This document shows, piece after piece, positions 1 through 12,055 of a stretch of 64,000 nucleotides of DNA (within the stretch, counting starts at the first letter, position 1; each line of letters starts with the position of its first letter). Made by a program: the position numbers and the translations under genes. The DNA comes from Sistotremastrum niveocremeum HHB9708 (Eukaryota; Basidiomycota; Agaricomycetes; Sistotremastrales; Sistotremastraceae), in the NCBI GenBank assembly GCA_001630475.1, contig KV419449.1, forward strand, positions 1 to 64,000, read 5' to 3'. Under the pieces are notes generated by a model, which searched no databases, had not been told where the DNA came from, and saw only the letters and a program-made list of their open reading frames with translations.

Positions 1-1499
1 CAAGTGGGTCACACACACATCACCACTGCAAAGTTTCAAGTCAATCGGACACCATCTTCGATGTGGATCCTAAGACACGAGGTTATCCGAGTGAATTAAC
101 CTCCTATTTTCTCGAGACACAAATACCCACGCTCCAGTAGGCTCCAGGGGTTTCCCACGGTCGGAAAGGCACCCCCAGTAACCGTGAGAAGTTGCGGGAC
201 GATAGCTGCCTCGGGCGCGCACCCAGATATTTATTACTGAATGGACCATTCAGGAAAACTAATATAGTAAGATATCTAGCAGTAATCCGAGCTCACCGAT
301 ATACTGATATTCACGGAAGTACCTCCAATTATTAGCTCATGAACAGGCGATCTCTAGGCGGAACTAATATGACACAGAGTTTGAAGAACGGATAACCAGC
401 TCGTTAGCGCAGTCGAGACTTGAAAGCTATAGGCGCTCAAGGGCTTGGGTGGAAGCGGATTCGCGGGATCGGGGCCCGGAACGTGACCAGACCAGCAACA
501 CTTCACTTTCGGGCACCTACATATCGCTTTCAGTCACTTTCCGGCCTATTTCAGTCACTATATGTTGTTTTTTATCTCTTTGAAATTTTCAAAGATTTTC
601 TAGGCATGATCTACCTCAGTCAGATTATTTGATCTCTTTTCGTTATCGCAACCTGGCATTTTCAACACCGGACCACAGATATAATGACTAGAGTTCTCGG
701 ATATATCTTGTAACTAGATTGCTGGAACATGGAGCTTATCATTATGATCCTTCGGCATGATAAGGCTGCACCGACGAATCAAAGATAATAATTTTCTGCG
801 AAAGCGTTGGCTTCACAGATTTGACAGACCCAATCATTTGGGTCGTGATCCGATACTCTATTATACACCAAATCCCATACCGGAGACAGAAATTGAATAT
901 CACGCCCTTCGTGAGCCCACCCCAACGACCGACGCCACGACTCACAGCTCCAGCACAAGGTCCCATACCCTGATCTCTCACGTCATCGATACCACCACCC
1001 CACAGCACCACCACGCTCCCAACGACTCCAAAACCTTATCGCTGCATCACAGCGTCGTCGTGAGAAAGAGGGCTCACACGAGGCGTCGAGTTATACATTT
1101 GAGTCAACGGACCCCTAACGATTGTAGTTCTTGCGAAATTTAACGATAAACTCTATTCGGATCAGGTTTAGAGCCTAGTCTCGACGTGATGAAAATCATA
1201 GGGAACATATTAGACGCATCCGGACGATCCCACAAGAGCTCCTCGGTCTGATCCTTCGAACTCGAGATTGGCCGAACCCCGACCCTGGGCATATGGATAC
1301 CTGATCATCGTGCCGTAACGCTGCATAGCGACCCGCGTGGAACTCGAGATCTGAGAAATTGAGATTCGAAGCCTCCGCACAGAGGGTACTGGACTCAGAC
1401 GTATCGGGTGCAGAGAAATTCGGCCTCCGAGCGAAGCTGCAAGATTCGATGTTGATCACATCGGAGGAAGGCGAAAGGTGTATGTGGTCGATGAATCAT
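1..1499. other. gene-poor left edge
   Basis: I see no convincing coding region here. Open frames are short, overlap on both strands, lack family motifs and have no believable splice partners. Part of 1200-1460 resembles the repeat material to its right (phrases such as ATTCGAAGCC recur), so the decayed array may begin before 1500. Confidence 0.5.
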
Positions 1500-2175
1500 G
1501 TGATGCAGATTTCGAAGCCGTAGGCCGTCACGATGAGGGAACCAGACTCAGAATAATTCGTCGGCGCCGTAGGCCTACTATGAGGGTAGAATGACCAATG
1601 GATTGCATGTATAGACGATGCACATTGTCATAGAGGATCCCATTCAAATAGGCACGTTTCAATCCAGACAACGCAGTTCGCACAACGGCCACGATTGAGG
1701 AATGAATGAAGATCGGTGACATTGCGAGCGTTGACTGAGCTCAGATATCTTCCGCACGCGAGAGTACCGCGTCGCAGATCAAGGAATTTATTAGACCATA
1801 AACCGAAAGGGAAGCGCGTTGCAGAATTCGAGGCCGTAAAGCAGCACGAAGAGGAGTCAGAATAAGGCCTCAGCGCCGTAGGACCACGTGGAAGCAGAGA
1901 ACCAATGGATTGCTGATGTAGACGGAGGGCGGTGAAACTGAGACCAGCCGAATTGTGACGAACCGACTCAGACATTGCAGCTCGGACGACAATTTGAGCA
2001 ACAAGCGAACCTCGACCGAGAACTAGGAAAGCGATTAAGGTCCGAGATATTGTAGGTTTCGACAGGAACAAAGATTTAGCTGAGATATCTTCTGCATAAG
2101 GGAGCTTTACAACACAGATAAAACATGCATTAGACCGTACTTCGAAAGGGAAGCACATCGTTCGAATTCAATACA
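1500..2175. repeat. decayed tandem repeat, unit about 310-340 bp
   Basis: Two diverged copies lie head to tail. CCAATGGATTGC occurs at 1594 and again at 1902. An AGATATCTTC.GCA block at about 1743 returns at about 2083, and both copies continue through a TTAGACC...CGAAAGGGAAGC stretch to an ATTCGA sequence. Identity by eye is roughly 70 percent with indels. The longest open frame (minus strand, 1628-2158) crosses the repeat boundary and carries the repeat twice, so I read it as chance opening in repeated DNA rather than a gene. Confidence 0.6.
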
Positions 2176-2729
2176 CCGAGAACAGCGACTTAAATCAAGA
2201 ATCCAGAGGAAAGAAGCATGCCAAAAACGCGGCAACAAGTGACGATGGGGAACTCAAGCAAGCAATTGTTCGTAGCGTGTGTAACCTGGTTCCAGAAGAC
2301 GAACTGACGGTCGAAGCCCGACCACAGTATCACATGCTCGGATGAAAGTAAACCGACGGTACGCAGGAACGCCTCAATCGACTGTCAAATCCCGCCGCCC
2401 AAAGTGGGAAGAAAGATTCTTCAAAATTCACTTCGTTTCAATATCGGAGCCAGATGCCGGCAGAAATCTTGACGAAAGCCAACAAAAGAAATCCGAGGTC
2501 ATTATACGCTGTCGATAGTGCTTCCCTTCCAGAAAAGTGCTTGAAATTTTGTATACCTTGTCCGCCGACGCAGTGAAGCCCTCCCGGAGTATGAGAACGC
2601 CGATTCTGTGACCCAAAGACACGCTTGACGCAAAGACATCCGAAGAGACGATCATACATCGTGGACAGTTCCTTCTAATTGAAGACTCGAGTCCTAATGA
2701 GAATGGTAGAATTAGTCGCCAAGGTCATC

Positions 2730-3610
2730 TTGCTTATCGGCTGACAGTTAAAGTACCAGACATTTCAGTTAGCAGACATCGATATGGTCCAACGCTGGGC
2801 GCCTCTGTCGTAGCTTCGTCGCGTTGCAGTCGAATGAAAGTACTCCGCCCATCTCACTACAACGGATAATAGAACAGACGATTTCTGTACTTAAATACTA
2901 GAATGAGACGGAACTTTACCGAACGAGAAGCTGACTCGCCGCAACATTGAGACGGCGACTAGAACGAACTTGTATCCTTAGTCATTGTTATGTAAACGAA
3001 TGCACGCCAAATAGAACTTTACCAGACGATTCCTCGATTCCTCTGTCTTGATGATCGGGCGTTTCGCATGACAGGTAAAGACTTTGTAACAGACCTTGAT
3101 ATCGTCGAGCGCTGTGCAGCTCTCTCGTTGCTTCGTCACGCGAAAGTAAAAGGATGATAAGCCGCTTCTCACTACGACGCACATATTAGGACGGACGAAC
3201 CTTGGTCGACTTGTAGAATGAAATGAAAACTTCACCAGACCTGACGTTGATGTCGCTGATGTCGATATTCGTCAAAATATTCGAGCACGGAGCGAAACGA
3301 GGCCTGTCTCCTTATTTATTATTCATCAGGTGGATCCACACCCAAAGAACTTTACCTGACGATAAGTTGAAGTCCTACAATTCGTCGCAACATTGAGACA
3401 GAGACCAAAACGAACTAGTATCCGTAGTCATTATTCAGTAGACGAAAGGCACGCCGAATAGAGTTTTACCAGACGATACATATAAGTCGATGCCCTGATT
3501 TGTCGTAATGTTAACCCGGAGACCAGAGCGAAAGCTGTATCATTGTTCGCGTTTCAATGGAGGAACGCACAATAAATCAGCTGACGTATGTCGTAGCTGT
3601 TCCTATCGAT
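2730..3610. repeat. decayed short tandem repeats, unit about 110-120 bp
   Basis: A unit beginning AACTTTACC.GACGA and containing GCAACATTGAGAC..CGACTA, GTATCC.TAGTCATT and GCACGCC.AATAGA is seen at about 2911-3025 and 3347-3466. It is followed directly by a third, weaker copy from about 3467. A looser relative (AACTTCACCAGAC) starts near 3229. Material at 2740-2870 also resembles 3065-3180. No coding potential is evident. Confidence 0.55.
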
Positions 3611-3619
3611 GAGCTTTGA

Positions 3620-3930
3620 CATCCCTCACTCTTATCTCGGGACCTAGCGTAGTATGGCATTAGAATGTCACTCGTATAATGAAATGATAGATGACATACC
3701 GGCTTCGGTCGATCCAAGAGGCAACCTGAGGGTCGATATCAAGCAGAAGGTCTAACGCTCTGTAGATCTTCAGTCACCTAGCTCTTATCTTGAGGACATT
3801 AGCATATCGCATTAGAAGGACATGCGTACAAGAAAATGATGGATGACATACCGAAGCTCAGCGCCTGCAGCTACCGTCGATCTAAAAGGCAACCTCGGGG
3901 CCGATATCGAGCAGTAGATCTTGAGTCACC
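3620..3930. repeat. diverged direct repeat, period about 153 bp
   Basis: Two copies share CTCTTATCT..GG, GCATTAGAA, AAATGAT.GATGACATACCG, GTCGAT, AGGCAACCT.GGG and CGATATC.AGCAG in the same order. They start at about 3628 and 3782. The array looks old, with substitutions and small indels throughout. Confidence 0.55.
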
Positions 3931-4810
3931 GTTTGACGAGATAGCTGACCACGTCGAAGATGCATCACCCGACGATCTCTCTAGCACCGATCGATAGCAG
4001 AGCACCCTTGGCGAAGAGCGTGCTAATAAAGCATGTCGCACGGTCCAGAAATTCACAAGCCATTGCCTAGATAGGGTGTTGCCAAAGCACGATCCGCAAA
4101 TTGATGGGAGCATCGCCAGAAGAAATATTCACGTTCCATCTCGGAGTCGCATCGACAACTTCCGAAGTGTTTGCGGAACTCTAATTGCGTCGGAACTCTG
4201 ATGGGGTACAGCAGCATGCTTCGTTCTCCAGACGCAGAAGTCGCCAGAAGTAAAGCAAGCGAGAGCGTACAGTAGATGGGATGATGAAGACATGGGAACG
4301 ATTCGATCAATCAGTCAAATCGACCCCGACGGGACTCGGAACGTTATGTCCGATGTCGGATTTTTGGACTCGTTCCTCCTGAATTGGTAAGCTCGGATGA
4401 TCTGATATTCCTCATTAGTGGATGGATTGAGGATAGAGTGTGAGATTGAGGACATAGCCTTCCGATGTGTCCGCTCCTCCTAGGAAGCGAACGGTTTCAG
4501 GTCTGTGCCTAGAAACCCAGGAAAATTTCGATCGACTAGCAGAGAACAAGGCGACGAGTGAAACTTTTTGAGTAGTGACACCGTTGGATCTGGTGATGTG
4601 GACGACTGATGGACTTGGAAGCTACATACGAGATCGCTGTGGACGACGACGACGAGCAACCTCGCTTAGCCCTGCAACGGCCTGAGCGGAAGAAGGGAAG
4701 CCGAGGGCCGAGCTAAGCGGCGAAGGCGATCGGATAAGTGTGGATTGGAGCTCCGCTATCGTGAATTACCGGTTTTGGGACTTATCCAAAATAAATAAAT
4801 AAATAACTAA
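3931..4810. other. intergenic, upstream of the bHLH gene
   Basis: No gene is seen. The last part holds an A/T-rich stretch with repeated AAATAAATAAATAA near 4789-4808, just before the ATG at 4811. This could be core promoter or 5' leader of the bHLH locus. Confidence 0.4.
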
Positions 4811-4984
4811 ATGGCCGAAACGGGAAAGAGGAGTGTTGGCGAAGATATTACTTGGTTAGCGGAGCAAGCTCGTCGCCCCCAACTCTCCTCCACTCCATCC
4901 GGTGCCTCTGCTTCGTCTCCCTCTCCCCCTCCGCCTCCTCCCTCCCGAATATCCCTTAGCTTGAAAGGACCCCGCTTGGTGTGA
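4811..4984 (+). CDS. possible uORF or alternative first exon of the bHLH gene
   Basis: An ATG at 4811 opens a 57-codon frame starting MAETGKRSVGEDITWLAEQ and continuing with a Ser/Pro-rich stretch, ending at TGA 4982-4984. A strong splice donor (GT|GTGAGT) sits at 4981, just before the stop, leaving a phase-2 end at 4980. An acceptor at 5449-5450 (TTTATCAG) would restore frame into the bHLH start at 5500, giving a longer N-terminus. That intron (about 470 nt) would be much longer than others here, so a short peptide uORF in the leader is equally possible. The frame match alone has a one-in-three chance of being accidental. Confidence 0.35.
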   Translation: MAETGKRSVGEDITWLAEQARRPQLSSTPSGASASSPSPPPPPPSRISLSLKGPRLV

Positions 4985-5499
4985 GTACATCGTTCCCGCC
5001 GTTCCCGACGCCCGCCCCTTTTTTTCCCGCCGTCGTCGTTGATGGTCATGTGCTCATCGTCCGCAACGTCCAGATCTCGCGACCCTTGACAGCCTCTCCC
5101 TTCCCGCCCCCTCCTCCATCCAACGCCTACCAGCATCCAAAGCACCCAGCCAGAGTCCAGTCTCCTTGCTCGAGTCATCGCAAGAGACCCTCTAAGCCCA
5201 TCGTCGCTTATCTCATCAACCGTCATCCCCAGCATACGAAGCACGCATCCGCAAATCCCGCACTACCACAGCGCTCATCATCCGCTTGCAACTTGGGTTT
5301 CCGCTGAGCAATCTATTTGATCGCGAGCCCTTATCTCATTCGACTCGACCTCCTCCCATTTTTCCTGCTCTTTTACCTTCGCTATTCAACGTCCTAGCGA
5401 ACCGACTTCCAGTCGACTCTGTACCAACAACTCCCAGTCTCTTTTATCAGTATACGCCCTACAAGAAAATATATTCTTACCACGACCACTTCGCACGCA

Positions 5500-7075
5500 A
5501 TGGCACCGTCACTCGTCTTATCGTCTCCTTCCCCAGTGTCAGCTTCTCCCACTTCAAACCCGCCTCCTACCCCTTTGTCTCCCATCGATACATCATATCC
5601 CCAGCCTCCGTCGACTGCCGTCTCCCAAGCTTCCACAGGTAGCAGTCGCCCTAACACCTCCGCTGGTCCCGAGAAGAAGAAGTCTTCCCGTCGCGCGAAT
5701 ACCGCAGAGCGCCGCGCTACTCACAACGCTGTCGAGCGTCAACGACGCGAAACCCTCAACGGCCGCTTCTTAGTCAGTTTTCTATAGATAGCCCGCATCA
5801 AAAATGCGTATATGAGCGCAGTGATTCTGACATAATATCTTTCAGGATCTTGCCGCTCTCCTCCCTAATCTCAGTTCAGTCCGAAGACCATCCAAATCTG
5901 CTATCGTCAACTCCTCTATCGCTCTCATTCACGCCCAACGCCGAGCTCGTGCGACCGCAGCCCGCGAACTCCGAACTCTCTACTCCCAATATGCTCAACT
6001 CAAGGTCGAATGCGACGAATGGCGCCGTCGGTCCGGTCTCAGACCCGTCGAAGAAGCCGACCGCTCCGCCGATTTCGTTTCCCTTATGGAGTGCAGAGAA
6101 GAGGAGGAAATGGGTGAAGAGGAGAAGGGTGCCTTGAGAATGGCAATTGGCAATGCCGGAGAGGATGGTTATGAGGATGGCGAAGAGGGTGAAGAAGGCA
6201 GCAACGACGGCGTAGCTGAAGTCGTAGCGTCGAACGCTCATTCTTCCGGCTTCCCCGGTCCCGCCACCAACGGCGCCGCCGCACACCAGCAACATCTCGC
6301 CCAAGCCCACGCCGCCGCTCAACAGGCTCAAGCCCAAGCCCAGCTCGCTCACGCTCATTTCGCAGCTGCCCAGCTTCGTGCTCATGCCCAAGCCGACGCT
6401 CACCACGGTCATCCTTCCCTCCCTCAGATCACCGCTCCCGGCATGCTCCCATTCGACTCCATCACCGGAATGTTCAGCGAGCCCCATCTCAGCCAAGACT
6501 CTATCGTCGGAATGCAGAACGACCTCGGCTTAGGACTCGGCATGTCCTTCCCCCCTCTCCAAGTCCCCTCTTCCAACCTCAGCCCCCTGAGTGGAATGAA
6601 CGGACTTGGCCCTCTCGGTCCTTCAATGGACAAATGGGCGATGTATCAGATGCAGGTCCAGCAACAACACCGTGACCAGCAGCACCAAGATTGGGTCAAC
6701 CAAGCGCAGGCCGCCCACCACCACCAACAGCACCATCTCTTCCCTCCCGCTCCCTCCCATACACCCCCTTCCACCGGAGCCAGTCCCACAACGACGACTC
6801 CTATCGGAACCCCTCCTAAAATGATGATGGTCCCCAGCTCATACATCGACGACGACTCCGCTTCCTCTCACTCCTCCGACTCGCATCACTCTCCGAATTT
6901 CTCGGATCACTACGCTGCAGCTGCCGTCGCCGCCTCCGCCAACGTAGGAGGCCGTAATCGCGGCTCCAGCATCAGCCTCTCCCTCCCCGCTGGTAATCCC
7001 GGAAGTTGGGGTGCGAGTCCTTCGCCGAAGAGTGAGCCAACGGGTCATTACATCCCCCAATCCGTCTTCGTCTAA
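5500..7075 (+). CDS. bHLH transcription factor
   Basis: The model is join(5500..5772, 5846..7075), 500 aa, with one 73-nt intron inside the loop-side end of helix 1. The basic region and helix 1 are visible at about residues 66-91 (RRATHNAVERQRRETLNGRF), followed after the splice by DLAALLPNL, a KSAIVN segment and a leucine-containing helix 2. The family binds E-box DNA as dimers in the nucleus; target genes cannot be inferred. The N-terminal 60 residues are Ser/Pro/Thr-rich, and the rest is low-complexity: an acidic patch, an Ala/His/Gln-rich tract around residues 190-230, and Gln/His and Ser-rich tails. These look like activation or condensate-type regions. The upstream region is strongly CT-rich. 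A further upstream coding exon is possible (see 4811). Confidence 0.85.
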
Positions 7076-10000
7076 TCTCGCCCTCAAGGAAGATGAAGAA
7101 CGATAGAGTCGATCCCGTCGTCGTCGTCCTATGTATGCCTGTGTCTGCTGTTTATCCATTTATTTTGTGGTGTCGTATGTGTGTCCCTGTTGGCGGTGTT
7201 TATGTCTATGGCCTCCCTTTCTTCGAAAAATCCCAATCAATACACGTCCTGTTCCCTTTCCCCATCCCTTGCTTCTCGAAGGAGCATCATCACATTCCCA
7301 CCTCCTTGATGGTCGATTATACCTTGCCCTTCTCCCATCCGACTTATCGTCGTCCTCCCTCATTTTTGTTGACCGATTTATCTCTTGGACTTTCTCCACT
7401 CTCCTTACGGTTACCTACTTACTGGCCCCCGTTGTTTATCTATCGTTTGCACTTGCATCCCGTCCGACCCTCCCTCCTGATCCTTTCACTGGGGATCTCC
7501 ATATTCCTGACTCGTAGTTCTTGCTGTCTGTTAGTGTGATCGTTGTCCTGTAGAAGAATTCCCACCCTCGTCCGCTCGTTCGGGTAGTAGGTTTTATTTG
7601 AAAATACTATAAAAAAAAATACTGATAAAAACCACGTTCGTTCGAGTCTTTCATCCTCATCAAGTCTTTCCAGGGTTCGAGTGAGATCAAGATCAGAACC
7701 GCATGCCATTTCTTCAAGTCCCTTATATCAGAGAGATAAGGAAGAAGCGACGTCAATATTACTGATAAAACAAACCGATCATCTTCGGCGTCGGCCAGTT
7801 CTAGATAAATAAACTTCGGCCACGGCAGCGATCGACACTGATCAGTCTTGATCGAATAAAAACGCTGAAGCCAGACTCTTTCCACCACATGAATATTCCA
7901 ACTCTCCTGAAATCCTCATGCAACATCAACGATAATTCAAGGAACGTCTCCCTCGCTCTCAAAGCCCTTCCCAGCCCCTTCTGATCGTTCCAGAGCACTC
8001 TACCCCATTCTACAATCGCTATCATCGACTATCCCAATCTCGGTCATAACGGCACCACGACGTGGGGATGCCTACCCCATATCTGGAAAACGTTTGTCCG
8101 ATACCCCGAGATTCGTCCCACGAAAGATAAGGGACTGCCGTCACCTTCGCTTCACCTTCAAAACTGGTCATACCGTCGCGTTTTGGGGGACTTGGCTATT
8201 TCATTTCTCTGCACATTCCCTCCGTAATCGTTCAAAGTGATTAGGAATGTGCCAGCAAATCGAGAACGTCACATCACGAGTAAGATTATCGAATCAATTG
8301 AGAACACAACCTAGAGGTATAGGGGAGTAATAAGATGTAGTATTGGATATCCCTGCCCGTGATGCTAGAGCTATATTCCTCGTCGGCTTCATATCGTTGA
8401 TGAAAACATTCGATCGGCGGACAACCCAGTAACGGGCCAGATCCAACAGAACAAGATCCGGTGCCTGAATTTGAGTTTGGCTAATCAAAGCACTAGGGTC
8501 CAGAACTCGAAAAGAGAAGAGTTTGGACGGAATTTCCAGAACTAGAAGCCATGATCCCGAGTCGACCGAGAACAGATGACCAAGACTCCTAACGCGTTCA
8601 TCAAATGAATGAGAAATTCGTTTCATTGTCAAGAGTAAGAGTTTGAATAGGCGAGTTCCAGATCTGTCACAAATAACCAATCCGAAGTTGGTAATCAAAA
8701 TCGACGAAACGAACAGAAACAAGCGACGGTCGAAAAGCTTCCGTAGACGCATCAGACGCATGTGATTTCGAGAGATAGGCAACTCAAGCAGCCGAATCCG
8801 AGCTCGGTCATAACGGCACTTCACTTTCGCTATATAGGCCAGTAGAGTCCTCGGGCCCTCGGTGTGCCAGCAAAACGTCAAAGAGACGATACTTTGAGAA
8901 CGACGATCGGCAGAAATGGGAGTCGTTTCCACCTAACGATGTAGTGAGAAGCTCGATTATCCAGTCGTTTATTGTGAACAACAGGTGACTTGTTTGCTGA
9001 CCATGCAATGGCTTGAGAATCTAGACTAGTGTAGATTAATAAGTTGACGATAGCCGACAATAGACAAGCCATATCAATCTCCCTTCGATGTACCCATCGT
9101 CGACGGAGTATTTGCCAGCAAGCTAAAAGAAGTGAAAGTCGCCAAGGGTTAGATGGTGGGCGCTGGGTTTGCTCTTCCGGTACGCCAAAAGATATTAGGC
9201 CGGTGGCGCCCTTCTCTTCTAGCAGTTTCTTTGAAGGAGAAGTCATAGCTGCGTACGAGATCTAGTCATAGCATCGTCAAGGGGCCGTCCGAAGATCCAA
9301 CAGCTGACCGGCAACTCATCAATCAACAAATAGCGCGCCCCCGACACCTGATCAACAAAGGCAGTGGTTCCAAGATTTCGACGTACCCGTTCAATACATC
9401 CATTGCATCTTTGAATTGACTGAATGCCGTAACCCGTGAGATACTATCAAGAGACGTGGAGCATCGTTGACGTCTACCAGGCACCGAAGGAGATCCATGA
9501 TCAATAATGAAGAGCAATGCCGAAACACCGTTCTTCTATGAAGAACTGAAGAACGGAATCAGATTCTGAACGAGGATTCGGGATACCTCAATGCGGAGTC
9601 CTCCGATCCTATTCTTGAACGCCGAGCCCGAGGTCTTCCACTTCCTCCCTTCTTCGAAAATATCTGAGAATCAGGTAAGCAGCCACCGGAGCAAACGAGA
9701 GCGAGTGACTCGCCGAGGGAAAATCAGATGAGGCGTCGGATTCCGCCTCAGAATTCGATTGAGGCTCGGGAGTAAGGTAGCACAGTACTTCTTCACCCAA
9801 GAGAGTATTTTGATTTTCTTGTTGTTAGAGACGGCGCAGCAGGCACTCGGGAAGTCGTGAGAAACGAGCCATCCTCAGATGTGGATGACGATAGAAATGT
9901 GAGTATCGTGAGACGATGATCAGCTCGAAACGACCCTCGCGAGAAATTGCAAGCTTGTGTTTCGGAGAGAAGCCCAGTCGCCCGATGGGAGTGAGAAAAC

Positions 10001-12055
10001 CGCGTAGATAGGCATGTGTCGCACAACGAACCCCACAATTCTTTCAAGACCTTCTTGCGACTGTAGTGACGAGTCTTTCAGATCAATGATGTGCGTAGAT
10101 CCTTTCGCCATGAGACTCAATCAGATGCTCCTCTTTGCTAAGGTCCCGATTGGCGGCGGAATATCTGAGCACAGGCCATATGCAACCGCGATACCAACTA
10201 CCAGGGATTTCGGAACAGAATTTAATGGCTCACGTTGGTCGCCCCAGTGTGCTCAAGATAAGAATAGTATTTTTCCACATTGGTGAGTCGCATTATTTCG
10301 CAAAGACCCTGGTCCTCTCTCTCACTGGTAAAGTGTGGCATGTGCACGGATGACGCAAGAGAAAAACAGCATGTCGAGGATTCATATCAATATGGAGGTT
10401 CTCAGGAGTGCTCTGATTATTGCCATTGACAGCATAGCGTGCAATTAGAGTTTTCACAGTTGCCACGGCGCTGCGATGAAAAGAGTGCATGGATCAGAGG
10501 ACAAGTAACGAAAATTGAATCACATGGAAATGGATCGACAAGGTTATTCCGGCAAATGCCGACCATTTTTGCGCTCTGCGCTGGTCGTCGACGGTACCGG
10601 TTTAGGAGCTTCACAAGCATTTCTTTCGAACCATAGGGTCACCCTATCACAATTCTCTCCTGACGCCTTACTTTATTCGGTGATTTCGGCTTGGCTGCAT
10701 ACGTCATCGGTCGAACCTTACCCAGATAACCTCAACGCAAGACATGTGAACTCAGTAACGACCATACAGCTACCGACACACTGGTTCTGTATTGAAATTC
10801 TATCATCAATATGGATACAATCTCTTCTGTGTACTCTTCCGGCTGATCACTCTGAAACATACGCTCGGCTTTGAATCCTTGCAGTTTGTGGTCGCATGCT
10901 TGCATCGTCCCAAGAGTCCTATTTCCCACCATTAAGCCAGAATACCAGCCGATTTCTATTCTTAAAAGCCGAACGTTCGTCCCTGTCACATGTATTAAAT
11001 CGAAGCCTGGAGCATATTTTAGCTCTCTTGCATGCAGCTAAATATTAGCGAACTGCTGGCGGTTCTGTGGATTTACGATGGCATCGTTCTGAAAGTCACC
11101 GCTTGAGCTCTAAAAATCTGCCCGTTGGAGATGATCGGAACGGTGAATTCTCAATGGGTCGAATATACGTTCGCACTCGATCTCCCGCGTTGCATTCCGT
11201 GGATCAAAATTTATCTCAGAACTTATGTACCCTTGTCGCATTGACGCATCTCGTGATCGACTGTAGCCTTTAAATTTACCTCGGGTCAAAGATTCATTAT
11301 TATAGCGCTGTTTCGGTTTTTATGGTGTGTCGTTGAGGAGAATGCTAAACTTGGTCCTCGGGTCGAAAGAGCCGAATCATCATTACTCGGATTAGGGGCC
11401 AATACTGACCGTGTCTGTGCCTGGCACGATCTTTGAGGATCGAATTTTCTAACCATTATATATAATTATTGTTGAATGCGACGGCAAAGGGCGGCGTTCG
11501 GACCGAAAGAACTGATGGAAAGCTTAGTAAGCGCTAGCGCTCAACGGGATCAATTGTCGTGTCATCCGCAGTGCACCTCCTCGACCTTGTCTCCCCTGAA
11601 TTTCAGCGTTTCGTTGCACTATTAATGGGTGATTGGCTTCGGCTATGGCTCTCAAAACTTCGACTCGACCCGTTTTAAAGGTGTGTCATTTCTAACCGAA
11701 TCAGCCTGTTGATCATCGGCGTGACCCTAACTTGTTCTGTTGAAGACTTGATCGATCCCAACCCATTTCGAGATTAGTTGACGCGCTTACTGATTACCGT
11801 CTTCGAAACATTGTTGACCTTTGTTAATCTTCAACCTGGATTCAACCAACAACACCTTCCGCCCTCTCACCCCTCAGCTTCGTTCGAGCTGAGGATAATC
11901 AGCCGACGTATTATTTCCACTCCCCCTTCAAGTTCTAAGTCGTCTTAGCCGAAAAAACCTAGCCGTAGTTCGGTTATCCATCTGCACACAAAAATCACCA
12001 CCAAGGCTCCTATCCCATTGACATCCGCCCTCGAAACTCTCCTCACCCCCCCTCA
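7076..12055. other. 5-kb stretch without a convincing gene
   Basis: Many short frames are open on both strands but none shows a recognisable domain or splice partners that extend it. The first few hundred bases after 7076 are T/C-rich and likely contain the bHLH 3' UTR. A phrase CTCGGTCATAACGGCAC occurs at about 8039 and 8802, and GTGCCAGCAAA occurs near 8249 and 8860, suggesting an old segmental repeat. Minus-strand frames near 9800-10120 are mildly coding-like but stay unidentified. Confidence 0.4.

Noticed and set aside
397-480. tRNA-like A-box phrase (GCTCGTTAGCGCAG)
   Set aside because: No matching B box with correct spacing, and no acceptor-stem pairing could be made.
1628-2158. 176-codon open frame on the minus strand
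   Set aside because: It spans two copies of a decayed DNA repeat, has no domain, and its repeated segments are explained by the DNA repeat.
4807-5244. 145-codon minus-strand frame opposite the bHLH leader
   Set aside because: Its composition mirrors the CT-rich leader on the other strand; no motif or introns.
5876-6496. 206-codon minus-strand frame
   Set aside because: Antisense shadow of the bHLH coding exon, whose frame has the real domain.
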